From: [Phialemoniopsis] sp. UDSM-2020
Taxonomy: Eukaryota; Ascomycota; Sordariomycetes; Thyridiales; Thyridiaceae
DNA length: 64,000 nucleotides
NCBI GenBank assembly: GCA_018873225.1
Contig: JAEILZ010000008.1
Location: 868,001 to 932,000 of the forward strand
Reading direction: 5' to 3'
In this document: piece after piece, positions 1 to 8,785 of the stretch
How the letters are laid out: the number at the start of each line of letters is the position of its first letter
Numbering within the stretch: position 1 is the first letter of the stretch
Position numbers and translations under genes: made by a program
The notes under the pieces: generated by a model
The model's input: the letters and a program-made list of their open reading frames with translations, nothing else
Database searches by the model: none
What the model was told of the DNA's origin: nothing

Positions 1-2
1 CC

Positions 3-278
3 GACTCCAAGCGTGCATTCGCACTGCCGTACTTTTACTCCATCGGCAACCTATCCATGTTGGTGTCCTCGCAGCTCTACCCCAAGCAACAGGGCCCACG
101 CTACGTGACTGGCAATGCCGTCTCTGCTGGTCTGGAAGTTGTGGCTGCCGCCCTGTATGCGTCTAGTTGGTTCCTGCTTCACCGACGCAATGCCCAAAAG
201 AAAAAGATGTTTGCTCAAGGCGCCACGACCAATGGAAAGGAGGGCGACAGGGGCCTTGACTTCACATACGGTCTGTAA
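3..278 (+). CDS. MFS transporter, anion:cation symporter family, C-terminal end (5' truncated)
   Basis: The reading frame enters from the left edge and ends with TAA at 276-278, leaving about 91 residues. The fragment has an aromatic membrane-like segment (ALPYFYSIGNL), then SQLYPKQQGPRYVTGNAVSA, a second hydrophobic stretch, a basic cytosolic tail and a final GDRGLDFTYGL. The 'YP...PRY..GN' motif before the last helix and the 'EGD+...F+Y.L' tail are characteristic of fungal allantoate/pantothenate-type permeases (Dal5-like). Such proteins carry organic anions such as vitamins, allantoate or nicotinate across the plasma membrane. The substrate cannot be read from this fragment. It converges with the SMP-30 gene to its right and may supply that pathway. 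Confidence 0.75.
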   Translation, partial: DSKRAFALPYFYSIGNLSMLVSSQLYPKQQGPRYVTGNAVSAGLEVVAAALYASSWFLLHRRNAQKKKMFAQGATTNGKEGDRGLDFTYGL

Positions 279-585
279 ACGTGATCGGCAGGGACTTCCA
301 TGGTCAGAATAGGTGGATCTTGGCGATCAGTCTTGTCGGCCCTCTTCGTGAATGAAAATTTGTGCTTGGCATTGACCAAAGCGTAGATTGAGACAAGGGG
401 CTGGAAAACGATGTTCTATCCAGAATTTTAGAAATAATAGATAGAAGTAAAGAGTTCAAAATTTCCCCTGCACGCATTTTCCGTAACTCAGAGCATTTAG
501 ACATTTCAGAAATCCTAACGATGCCTGCCGGAGTATGATCTGAAACTTTTGTCTTATTTATGATACATCCGACTGCCATTACGGT
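279..585. other. intergenic, convergent 3' regions
   Basis: About 300 bases lie between two convergent stop codons. An A/T-rich patch around 410-450 could serve 3' end formation. I see no gene or repeat here. Confidence 0.5.
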
Positions 586-1503
586 TTACAGTGACTCTTG
601 CTGGCCTCGACCAGCGAATGGCATGTCAACCGTAAAGATGGTTCCCTTTGCACTATCTGTTATAAACATTCGGCAACTATCGTGGTGTTCGAATGTGATG
701 TTGGATGCAGATGAACCGGCAGGCATATGCACAAAGTGTGTCAAGATGCCGGACTGGTCGAAACGCATAATTCCCAGTCCCGGCTGGGCCACGACCAAGC
801 CTCCTTCAACATCAACAGTGATTCCATCAGGCCCACCGCCGCCTGACAAATTCAGGAAGACGCCAACCTTGCTGACACCACCATCACGCACAAACGGAGC
901 CCGCCAGATAGTGTTGGACCGCGTGACAGCGACAAACAGACGAGAGTTGTCGGTACCCAGGACCAGGCCATTGGGGCTGGGAATATTTGACAGTACTCTT
1001 TCGAGCGCGCCAGTCTCCTGATGCCACTTGTACACGCAACCGCTTTGCTCCTGCAACCCGGACTGTCCCTGGTCCGTAAAGTACACCCAGCCATCAGGGC
1101 TCAGGGTCAGGTCGTTCAGGCCTCGAAATCTTTCGCCACGATACCCACTGGCAAGCACTGTCGCCTTGCCGGAGCTGCTATCGATTTCGACCAGGCCTTG
1201 GCGGTGATCAGCCACGAGGATGCGCCCTTCTGGTGTGCACTTGAGCCCGTTTGGCCAGCCATCGTACTCGGCCAACAAGGTCCACTCTTTGTCTTTTGAA
1301 ATGCGGAAGATTCTGCCGAAAGGAATGTCTACCACATAGAGATTGCCTGCTTTGTCGAAGCAAGGACCCTCTAGGAAGGTACCGAGAGCCTTGCCGCCGA
1401 GGTGGTTGTTTGCCCACTCACTCGTCCTGGGAGTGGACCACCTCGCAGGAATTTCCGAGTAGACTTGTGCGTGCAGCCGGACTGGAGGATCGAGGAAGAA
1501 CAT
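586..1503 (-). CDS. SMP-30/gluconolactonase-family lactonase
   Basis: Single-exon protein of 305 residues with no signal peptide, so probably cytosolic. It has the six-bladed propeller pattern of SMP-30/gluconolactonase/LRE-like enzymes: repeated 'P(E/D)G..(V/L)..D' turns and candidate metal or catalytic residues E45 (LEGPCFD), N130 (GLNDLTLSPDG), N178 (SPNGLVL) and D226 (GPDGITVD). The family hydrolyses sugar and other lactones using one divalent metal ion. The gene is divergent from the enol-lactonase-like hydrolase at 1952 with a 448-bp shared upstream region, and it converges with an organic-anion transporter. A role in lactone or aromatic catabolism is therefore plausible, but the substrate is unknown. 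It is only distantly similar to the second SMP-30 protein of this window (49164-50069). Confidence 0.85.
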   Translation of the reverse strand: MFFLDPPVRLHAQVYSEIPARWSTPRTSEWANNHLGGKALGTFLEGPCFDKAGNLYVVDIPFGRIFRISKDKEWTLLAEYDGWPNGLKCTPEGRILVADHRQGLVEIDSSSGKATVLASGYRGERFRGLNDLTLSPDGWVYFTDQGQSGLQEQSGCVYKWHQETGALERVLSNIPSPNGLVLGTDNSRLFVAVTRSNTIWRAPFVRDGGVSKVGVFLNLSGGGGPDGITVDVEGGLVVAQPGLGIMRFDQSGILTHFVHMPAGSSASNITFEHHDSCRMFITDSAKGTIFTVDMPFAGRGQQESL

Positions 1504-1951
1504 GCCGACTAGCCGGGTACGCGGAGCCTGTCTTAGTGAACTTTGGAGAGTGTGTCTCTCAAGATAGCAGAGAAGCTGAAGATCCGTTGCGTCCTACAGA
1601 TATGGTCAGACGATCAATCATGAGACTAATTAGTGATCACTTACAGATAACACACTAGCTGGTAATGATGTCCATTTTCCCTCCATGTTAGGTGTTCCCC
1701 AGATTTGCCTAGTCTATCGACAAGGGGGCTCGGCGATCTCACCAGAACGCCTATCACCATTGTGGAGACCAGCCGGCTGTTTATCACTAACACACCTAGT
1801 GCCGAGACCGGGGAGGGCATGCGATTCGATTCTCGGAACTTCGTAGAGATAGGGATGTCCAAAATAAGAATCATGCGTATGAACTCTTGTGGGTGAGCAG
1901 TATGACTTCACAACCCTGTCAAAAGTACACCTCTTTCACTGGGAAAACACC
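1504..1951. promoter_or_regulatory. divergent promoter region of the lactonase and hydrolase genes
   Basis: These 448 bases separate two start codons facing away from each other, so the control elements of both genes should lie here. I see no clear TATA box and cannot assign a factor binding site. Confidence 0.45.
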
Positions 1952-2812
1952 ATGACTGTGGACAATTATCCCGCGACATCGGGCTTCGTGGAAGTCTCCA
2001 AGTCTCCTAATGTCCGCATCTTTTACACGATCGACGGGCCGCTAGACGGCTCACGACCTATTCTGTTGTTTTCTAGCTCCCTGTCGGCATCGACACACCT
2101 CTGGGACGAATCTGTAAAGATCCTCGGGTCGCAGTACACCATTCTCCGCTATGACGCCCGCTTCCACGGCAAGTCGCCGCTCTCGTCTGATCCCGACTTC
2201 GACTATGCCACCGGCCACAGCATCGAAGACCTCACCGATGATGTGCTAAAACTCCTCGACCACTTGCATATCGCGAAAGTTCAGGCCATCGTAGGTCTCA
2301 GCATCGGCGCTGCCGTGGGACTTATCTTTGGCGCAAAGTACCCCGAGCGCGTTGAGCGCGTCGTGGTCGTCGGTACACGGGCGACGAGCAATCCAGAGTC
2401 CAATGCGAACCACGCTACTCGGATCAAGTACGGCCGAGTCAACGGGCCTTTAGCTCTGGGCCGCCAGAGCATCGCCCGATGGTTTGACACCGACTTTGCA
2501 GCGGCGCACCCGGAGCGAATTGCGCACGCCGAAGAGGTGTACTGCAAGCAGAGCATCGAGGGATACGAGGCCAGTATCGCGGCTCTGCGGGTCTTGAACC
2601 TTTTCCCGTACGCCGAAGACATAGGACGGAGAGGCGATGGCCAGCGGTTTGTGCTCGTGGCTGGGGAGCTCGACGGTACGGTTCCGCGGGAATCTAAGGA
2701 GCTTGGTGACAAGATGGGGTCGGAGGTTATTGTGATACCTGGCTCGGGGCACATTACGAATATCCAGATGCCGGATGAGTTTCACGCCATGTTAAGAGAA
2801 GTACTTGCGTAG
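1952..2812 (+). CDS. alpha/beta hydrolase, 3-oxoadipate enol-lactonase type
   Basis: Single-exon protein of 286 residues. The start at 1952 has an AACACCATG context; the open frame extends upstream to 1889 but the extra residues do not look conserved. The catalytic triad is visible: nucleophile S117 in VGLSIGAA, acid D241 in AGELDGTVP and H267 in PGSGHITNIQMP. The RYDARFHGKS segment follows the fold's conserved 'D.RGHG.S' pattern. The arrangement matches PcaD-like 3-oxoadipate enol-lactonases, which open 3-oxoadipate enol-lactone in the beta-ketoadipate pathway. Other alpha/beta hydrolases share the motif, so the substrate is an inference. Its divergent neighbour is an SMP-30 lactonase, which supports a shared catabolic role. 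Confidence 0.8.
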   Translation: MTVDNYPATSGFVEVSKSPNVRIFYTIDGPLDGSRPILLFSSSLSASTHLWDESVKILGSQYTILRYDARFHGKSPLSSDPDFDYATGHSIEDLTDDVLKLLDHLHIAKVQAIVGLSIGAAVGLIFGAKYPERVERVVVVGTRATSNPESNANHATRIKYGRVNGPLALGRQSIARWFDTDFAAAHPERIAHAEEVYCKQSIEGYEASIAALRVLNLFPYAEDIGRRGDGQRFVLVAGELDGTVPRESKELGDKMGSEVIVIPGSGHITNIQMPDEFHAMLREVLA

Positions 2813-3118
2813 TTTAGTTCCAGATCTTGTACGTTGTTGATGTTCAAGCTTCGTCGCTTTCCCCTAGGCAACTCAGACGGTGTAATACATAAACACTGAT
2901 GGATCAGTCATACGGCTCACACTTGCACAGACGCTTCGTGTTTTTCAAGTTGGTCATCAACGTCTCTCGCTAAGTCTATCTGGCTGTAAAAGTAACATTA
3001 TAAAGCATCCATTCTCTTTTCCTAGACATTTCAACTCAATCAATGGGGGTTTCCTTCCAAGAGTCAATCTCTCCAGAGTACACATTCTTAAATATGCTCG
3101 TACAAGGCTTATTATGCC
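2813..3118. other. intergenic, convergent 3' regions
   Basis: About 300 bases, A/T-rich near 2990-3030, lie between the hydrolase stop and the end of the small secreted-protein gene. I see nothing gene-like. Confidence 0.45.
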
Positions 3119-3453
3119 TTAGGAGCAGTAACGCTGCTGGTTTGCCCAAGTGCACATCCTCGTACCAATGCAGCTGCAGCACTTGCACGCCTGTGGTTTG
3201 GGAAGTTAGTCTGATGCTCTCGCATCTTTGGAGATGGGCATCCGCTTACCTTTCTCTTCTTGTCGGCATCGTCCTTGCCGTCAATACAGTTCAGAGTTCG
3301 AGCTCCATTGAAGCCGAACTGGTTGTAGCAGGCGATGGGGTTGATCACGTCTGCGCAGTCGTCCGACGTAGCGAGCTCGTTGGTGCAGACTGCCTGCTGC
3401 TGACCAAGAGCTGCAGTCACCCACAGGGTCAGGATTGCTACCGGGATCTTCAT
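3119..3453 (-). CDS. small secreted cysteine-rich protein (10 Cys, 91 aa)
   Basis: Two exons, 3250-3453 and 3119-3190. The 59-nt intron (3191-3249) has a GTAAGC donor and a CCACAG acceptor. Without splicing, the frame continues into an unlike sequence; splicing instead adds the cysteine-dense tail ACKCCSCIGTRMC...YCS. Residues 1-17 form a signal peptide ending ALG. The mature part has cysteines at 23, 33, 42, 56, 70, 72, 73, 75, 81 and 90, enough for five disulfides, and no other recognisable domain. Size, secretion signal and cysteine content fit the effector-like small secreted proteins of plant-associated fungi, but no function is known to me. A TATA-like element lies about 130 bp upstream. 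Confidence 0.75.
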
Positions 3454-4537
3454 ACTGGCAGTGGTCTACTCAAAGACAGAGTATGCTTTGCCGTGGTGGT
3501 CGAGGGCAAAATGTCAGAGTGCTCGGGAGTTCTGGTGCAGGTTGGATGTGGATATGACCTGTGAGGGCGGCACGGATCCGGTATATATCGATTCGATTCG
3601 TGGGCAACACGCCAAGACTTGCTGTTATAAATTGGTAATTAGCCCAGAAATGTCGGCATTTATGTTCACATAGCAAAACTTGGCTCGCAGTCTGGGACGG
3701 AGTGTCCGTACCCCATGACAGGCCATTTTTCCCGGTTGAATAGGCAGTGCGGGGAGCCAATCACAACAGGTCTGGGGATCTGTCACTCCTGTCTAATCAA
3801 CGTCAATCTAAGCTTAATTGCCCCAAGCGAGACGCGCATCCTGTAGGTTTCCTGTTCTAGCGTTTCTAGAATGGACCAGTATCCGGGGTGGCAAGGACAT
3901 GACCAAGTAGTGATAGGCATATGTGTCCACTGCCCAGTCTGAATCACGGCCCGAATAGCAACATGAGCCTGGGCGCTAAAATTATCACGCAGACATCCAG
4001 GAGAAGGCAGTATTGATTATATAGGGGTTGAGTGTGTCATCCCTAAAACCAGATCACTAACTGACTCGATGTTGGGAGAACCAAAAAGGTCCACAGCAAG
4101 ACTTTGACAAAGAGTCACATAAAACAAAGAACACCAATCTGATAAATAAGCATCGAGGATATAGTGGTCTACATATGATGTTGACAGAGGTAAGTCGCCT
4201 GCGTAGTGGAGTGGCTGATGGCGAATATCCCTATATTCGCGTAGGCGCTCGCGGACTATTGCTTTCCCTCGATATTAGCCGTCCATGTGTCCACCAGACT
4301 ATCCGCCGAATCAGACAGAGGCAAGATATTAATCAACAAGACCTGATCTAGACCAGCTTCGCGTATGATGTAGAGGAGAACGGCAGTTGTGCAGACGACG
4401 GGGACGAGACGGGGAGAACCTGGTTAGCCTGCATCAAAACCGCCATCACTTCCACATCTGGCCTCCAAGCTGCATCTTTTGTTTTTCCACGACAGCAAGA
4501 CCACATACAGACATCCAGAGCCAGATCGATCCTCAAG
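3454..4537. other. intergenic, divergent promoters
   Basis: About 1.08 kb lies between divergent genes. It holds the TATA-like element at 3582 and a perfect 8-bp hairpin (arms 4221-4228 and 4233-4240, 4-nt loop). No open frame here is convincing. Confidence 0.5.
3582..3587 (-). promoter_or_regulatory. TATA-like element upstream of the cysteine-rich protein gene
   Basis: TATATA lies about 130 bases upstream of the start at 3453 in otherwise mixed sequence. Its position suits a core promoter if the 5' untranslated region is about 100 bases. Confidence 0.35.
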
Positions 4538-5669
4538 ATGAAGGGAAACGCGTTCGCCGCCGCCTTGGGCCTCCTCGCGCCTGCGCAGGCGTTGCTTCGA
4601 TTCGGCTGCTCGCAGCTGAGCGTCCAGCGTCTGGATCCCCTCGTCAACCCTGGCGTTTCGCCGTCACCCCATCTGCACCAGATCATCGGTGGGGTAAGTA
4701 GATCATGCACAATTTGAGCTGAACAAAGGCTGACACAGGTGCCAAGAACTCCTTCAACGTCTCCATGGACCCCGCCAACCACGACCTTGCCGCCCTCTCC
4801 ACCTGCACGACCTGCCAGTTCACCGAGGACTTCTCCAACTACTGGACTGCCGTTCTCTTCTACCGTGCTCGCAACGGTAGCTTCCACCGCGTCCCTCAGA
4901 TTGCCCAGTCCGGCATGGAAGGCACCAAGGGCGGCATGGTCGTCTACTATATGTCCGACGCGCTCTTCGACACGGCCCAAAAGTCCAAGGTGACGGCCTT
5001 CAAGCCCGGCTTCCGCATGCTCGTCGGCGACGTCTCGGCCAAGACACGCGACCAGGCCCGCAAGTCCCGCCAGCTGAGTTACACGTGCATGGAGAACCAG
5101 GCCAGCCGCACGCCCGAGACGGTCGACTTCCCCAAGAACCCCTGCAAGCTCGGCATCATGGCCAACCACCGCTTCCCGACCTGCTGGGACGGCAAGAATC
5201 TCGACTCACCCAACCACCAGGATCACGTCGCCTACCCGGAGACGGGCACCTTTGAGTCCGGCGGCCCCTGCCCGGCGACGCACCCGGTCAAGATCCCGCA
5301 GCTGATGCTCGAGACCGTCTGGGACACGAGCAAGTTCAACAACAAGGCCGATTGGCCCGCCGACGGTAGCCAGCCTTTCGTCTGGTCGAGCGGCGACAGC
5401 ACAGGCTTTGCCGACCACGCCGACTACATGTTTGGCTGGAAGGACGACTCACTGCAGCGCGCCATGGACGGCCACACCTACGTCAGCGCGCCCATGCTCA
5501 AGACGCAGACCATCGCCCAGCAGAACAAGTGCACTGTCCGCGACATGGTCAACGAGAACTTTGACGGATGTAAGTCTCTACTATTCTAAATGAATTTGGT
5601 GGCTTCTTGGCTGACACTTCTTTCTCTACAGGGCTCGACAAGCTTCCAGGTGATAACATGGTCATGTGA
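4538..5669 (+). CDS. secreted DUF1996 protein
   Basis: Three exons: 4538 to about 4688, about 4739-5569, and 5632-5669. The second intron (5570-5631, GTAAGT to TACAG) is clean and gives the ending DGWLDKLPGDNMVM. Residues 1-19 form a signal peptide ending AQA. The LRFGCSQL, RLDPLVNPG, SPSPHLHQIIG, NSFNVSMDP and LSTCTTCQFTEDFSNYWTA motifs are diagnostic of DUF1996, as are the later TCWDGKNLDSPNHQDHVAYP and DHADYMFGW. DUF1996 proteins are secreted or wall-associated fungal proteins of unknown biochemistry, often linked to WSC domains. None is present here (about 339 residues). Oddity: the strong GTAAGT donor at 4694 with the CACAG acceptor at 4738 would break the frame, so the first intron boundary is uncertain. 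Confidence 0.85.
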
Positions 5670-6450
5670 GAGCACAAGGAGTAAATCTCGATTAACTTCG
5701 ATGGAGGAGTACTACTGGCCCGTAGAAGCATGCAAATTTAGTTACGTTTTGCTATGTATATCAGCTCAATATGAAATACGATTCCTGTCAATTGAGAGTT
5801 TCCTTTTTCGTGAGCAGACCGGTGCTGTGGCCCCAACCATGCGGTGAATGCTTCGGTCTGTGAGCTTTCGCTGTTTGGGAGTCGCATTCTGCCACCCGCT
5901 TAAACTTGCCCTAATTGACCAAAAATAGAATCGCCATGCTTGTGCATGGATTGGAGTGGAAGTCACATCCCACTTTCTTTTGCCAATGATAGCTTGGGAT
6001 GAAGCTGTTGGTTCGTGCATAGCTACGTGTTTTGGTACGAGAGTTATTGCTACCACACTTGAGAGGATACCTGGCACCTGGGCTGGGGTAATTAAGGTAC
6101 CCGGTACTTGAGACCAGGGTAAACGATACCTTTTGATTTAGAGATATGACCGCGCTTTTGGGCACCAGCTGCCCAACTGTGAAATCAGTTCTCTCACTAA
6201 ATACGCCACGTCCTGCTTGATCTGTCATTCCTTCTTTCCCCCTTCTCCTTGATCGCAGCCATGCCATGGGGCCGCGAGAAAATAATGTAAGCACTACAAG
6301 TACCCAGAATCGCCTGTGGCCAAACTGATCATCAAGCAAGAAAGTTGTTATACGACTGGCTCTAGTCAGTGCTTTTTGAGCTTCAAGCTAGTACCTCTGG
6401 TCGGTCTGATATGATACTTTACCAGAAGTCATTGCAAGGATTTTGCCATC
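5670..6450. other. intergenic between the DUF1996 and HET genes
   Basis: About 780 bases of mixed composition lie downstream of the DUF1996 gene and upstream of the HET gene. The open frames inside lack protein-like character. Confidence 0.45.
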
Positions 6451-8226
6451 ATGTCAACCATCTATACGCACCGCCTCGTTGGCCAGCAAATAAGGCTGCT
6501 TAAACTGCACCCGGCATCAGACACAGAGATGATCACGATCAGCATCATAACGGCAGAGCTCTCTAATGTCCCGGATTTTGAGGCTTTATCTTATGTGTGG
6601 GGAGACCAAAGTCTCCAGAAACAACTCATCTGTGGAGGTGCGGATCTCGCGATCAAAGAAAGCGTCCATGACGCATTGCTGCACATGCGGACGGCACAAG
6701 TACCGCAACTAGTTTGGGTTGATTCAATCTGTATCAATCAGCGTGATCTCGTCGAACGCAACCAACAAGTTCCAATGATGCGACATATCTTTGGCCAAGC
6801 CTCAAGGGTTATGGTCTGGCTTGGCCGAGACGGTGGAGAGAATTTGACTCTAGCCGCAAGGGCTATCAACAATATCTATCAATGCTACGCTGACTATACT
6901 GAGTCCAAGCATATGTCCGTGACTGACGGCATTAGCTTAAGGCACTTTGAGTCGGCCCCAATGACTAAATTTGGCTCGCTAGTCGATGCCTTTGATGACA
7001 GAACCTGGTTAGCAATATCTTGTTTTTTCGAACGTCAATGGTTCGAAAGAATTTGGTGTGTCCAGGAGATAATTCTTGCTCGGCGGGCTGTTGTTCTCTT
7101 GGATACATGCCAGATTCCTTGGGAGTGTGTTGGTGTGGCAGCAGCCGCCTTGGTCGCACAAATGGTCAATGCAACGCGTTGTGGCCACCGACAACGCGAC
7201 ATACCTCACCAGTGTCTTAACGTCGTTCAGTGTTTTTTCCATAGCGGCAAAGACACCCTCTTGAGTAATCTTGAGCTCTTCCGCGGCCGGAAAGCGACAG
7301 ACCTAAGAGATCTTGTGTACGGACTCTTAGGCTTGCAAGACCGCCAGACGCTTGAGCCTGATTACAGCAAGAGCACAACTGAAGTATATGTCGACGTCGT
7401 TAAAGCTACAGCCAATGACGACAGCAAGTTTCGATTCCTCTCCAGTGTACAACACGGTGAACACTTTCAGGTCATAGACGGCTTTCCTTCCTGGGCACCT
7501 TATTGGCCTCGCTCTCGAATTGTTTCATTTCTAGCTCGCGGAAATTGGCATGCTGGTGGGCAACATGCTATCGAAATATCCTTCCCATCTCGTCACGAAT
7601 TGACCGCTCGGGGCATCAGTCTTGACGAGGTCGCGTTTGTGAGTGACATTTACCCAAACACACTGGACGAGTATGACCCGCTACGTCCTCTTCAGGATGT
7701 GATACTGGCATTGTGGCTTGAGTCTGTCCATTTGGATCCATTCGATGAATCTTCTCGGACTGGTTTCAAAAACTTGTGCCACACATTGACAGCGGGATAT
7801 ACACTCGATGGAGAGAACATATATCAGCTTGACACCATTCAAAGTCGAACGTTTTACTCCGACTTCATGGCGTTTATCGACTATCTATTCCAATGCAGAG
7901 GTCAGAGTAGCTCGGCCTTTGCACCTCCAGACTTAGTAGGCTGCAGTGGAAATTGGCAAAGATTTGCGCGGGCAGTACGATATGCTTGCCGCTCCAGGCG
8001 CATCTTTAGCACTAAGAGAGGTTATCTGGGGTTAGGGCCGGCATGCACTGGAATAGGTGATCATATTTGCGTGCTAAAAGGTGGGGAGGTGCCGTATATG
8101 CTACGGCCGACTATGGACAGCTTTTATTTTCTAGGGGAGTGCTACATCGAAGGTATTATGCGAGGGGAAATATTCCAAGAATATGAGGTTGACCATCCAA
8201 AATGGAGGATGTTAAGTCTAGTATAA
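6451..8226 (+). CDS. HET-domain (heterokaryon incompatibility) protein
   Basis: Single-exon protein of 591 residues. The HET domain begins near residue 43 with FEALSYVWGD, continues with LVWVDSICINQRDLVERNQQ and MRHIFGQASRVMVWLGRD, and ends with FFERQWFERIWCVQEIILAR. These are the classic HET blocks. The family mediates non-self recognition and programmed cell death when genetically different hyphae fuse; the domain is TIR-like in fold. The C-terminal half, including LRDLVYGLLGLQ, is typical of the long HET family whose partners are unknown. No NACHT, ankyrin or WD repeats follow, so this is a stand-alone type. It sits next to transposon-derived DNA, a common setting for variable fungal recognition genes. 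Confidence 0.92.
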   Translation: MSTIYTHRLVGQQIRLLKLHPASDTEMITISIITAELSNVPDFEALSYVWGDQSLQKQLICGGADLAIKESVHDALLHMRTAQVPQLVWVDSICINQRDLVERNQQVPMMRHIFGQASRVMVWLGRDGGENLTLAARAINNIYQCYADYTESKHMSVTDGISLRHFESAPMTKFGSLVDAFDDRTWLAISCFFERQWFERIWCVQEIILARRAVVLLDTCQIPWECVGVAAAALVAQMVNATRCGHRQRDIPHQCLNVVQCFFHSGKDTLLSNLELFRGRKATDLRDLVYGLLGLQDRQTLEPDYSKSTTEVYVDVVKATANDDSKFRFLSSVQHGEHFQVIDGFPSWAPYWPRSRIVSFLARGNWHAGGQHAIEISFPSRHELTARGISLDEVAFVSDIYPNTLDEYDPLRPLQDVILALWLESVHLDPFDESSRTGFKNLCHTLTAGYTLDGENIYQLDTIQSRTFYSDFMAFIDYLFQCRGQSSSAFAPPDLVGCSGNWQRFARAVRYACRSRRIFSTKRGYLGLGPACTGIGDHICVLKGGEVPYMLRPTMDSFYFLGECYIEGIMRGEIFQEYEVDHPKWRMLSLV

Positions 8227-8380
8227 TCAAGGCGTATGCGAGTTCTTAGATGACATCTCGTTACTTTCTTTCTACATATGGTTATGCTACTGTATAATGT
8301 TCAGTCCGATTGGTCTAGGAACAATGACAGAAATATAAACCCATGGGTTTTGCTAGTTTCCATTGGAAAGAAGCACTCGG
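8227..8380. other. short spacer between the HET gene and the solo LTR
   Basis: A short A/T-rich segment leads up to the target-site duplication CTCGG at 8376-8380. I see no gene. Confidence 0.4.
8376..8380. repeat. target-site duplication, left copy
   Basis: CTCGG immediately precedes the LTR and is repeated exactly after it at 8605-8609. Confidence 0.75.
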
Positions 8381-8604
8381 TGTGATGGGATGAACCCGAC
8401 AAAAGATGGGAGGCGGGGAGGAGAGGCCTGCAACCGCAGGTCACATGAGGCTCCTTGATAAGATAAGGATAGATAACGGAGCCCTTTTATTCTATCTGGG
8501 GTTTCTCAGAGCAAGATATAGTGCAGACTCTCTTCTTCCCTTAATCGAATCTTCTTTGGCATTCTGACCCGCGGCTAGTTGGCAAGCTAGGCTGAGCCAT
8601 CACA
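8381..8604. mobile_element. solo LTR of a retrotransposon
   Basis: The element starts TGTGATGG and ends CCATCACA, a perfect 8-bp inverted terminus of the TG...CA type. It is flanked on both sides by the same 5 bases, CTCGG (8376-8380 and 8605-8609), as expected for integrase-made target-site duplications. Length is 224 bp. Internal features fit an LTR promoter: a purine-rich start, a TATA-like GATATAG near 8514, and a pyrimidine-rich stretch after it. No internal retrotransposon coding sequence adjoins, so this is a solo LTR left by recombination between two LTRs. Whether the parent was gypsy- or copia-type cannot be told from it. Confidence 0.8.
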
Positions 8605-8609
8605 CTCGG
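8605..8609. repeat. target-site duplication, right copy
   Basis: CTCGG immediately follows the LTR and matches 8376-8380. Confidence 0.75.
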
Positions 8610-8731
8610 CTTATTCAATTATCACCTGCGAGTCGTCAAGGTTCTCAGTAGTTGGATCTAGGCGATGCTAGTTGGCGTTTGTTCTCGTGTAGAGGTATGG
8701 TTCGTGAAAGTGAATCAAGTTGGCTGGATGT

Positions 8732-8785
8732 TACAGGGCTGGCCTTCAGTGGCCTTAGTGTCCCTTAAGCCCTGAAGGCCCTGTA
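8732..8785. repeat. foldback element with imperfect inverted ends
   Basis: TACAGGG at 8732 pairs with CCCTGTA at 8779-8785. An inner CCTTCAG pairs with CTGAAGG after a small asymmetric bulge. A further copy of CTGAAGGCCCTG follows near 8808. This looks like the end of a small DNA transposon or a foldback relic. I could not find a matching distant terminus. Confidence 0.4.

Noticed and set aside
3043..3564. Plus-strand frame of 173 codons across the small secreted-protein gene
   Set aside because: The minus strand has a signal peptide, intron and ten cysteines; the plus-strand frame has none of these.
4348..5169. Antisense open frame of 273 codons over the DUF1996 gene
   Set aside because: It is a mirror of the DUF1996 exons, which carry clear conserved motifs; the antisense product is low in complexity.
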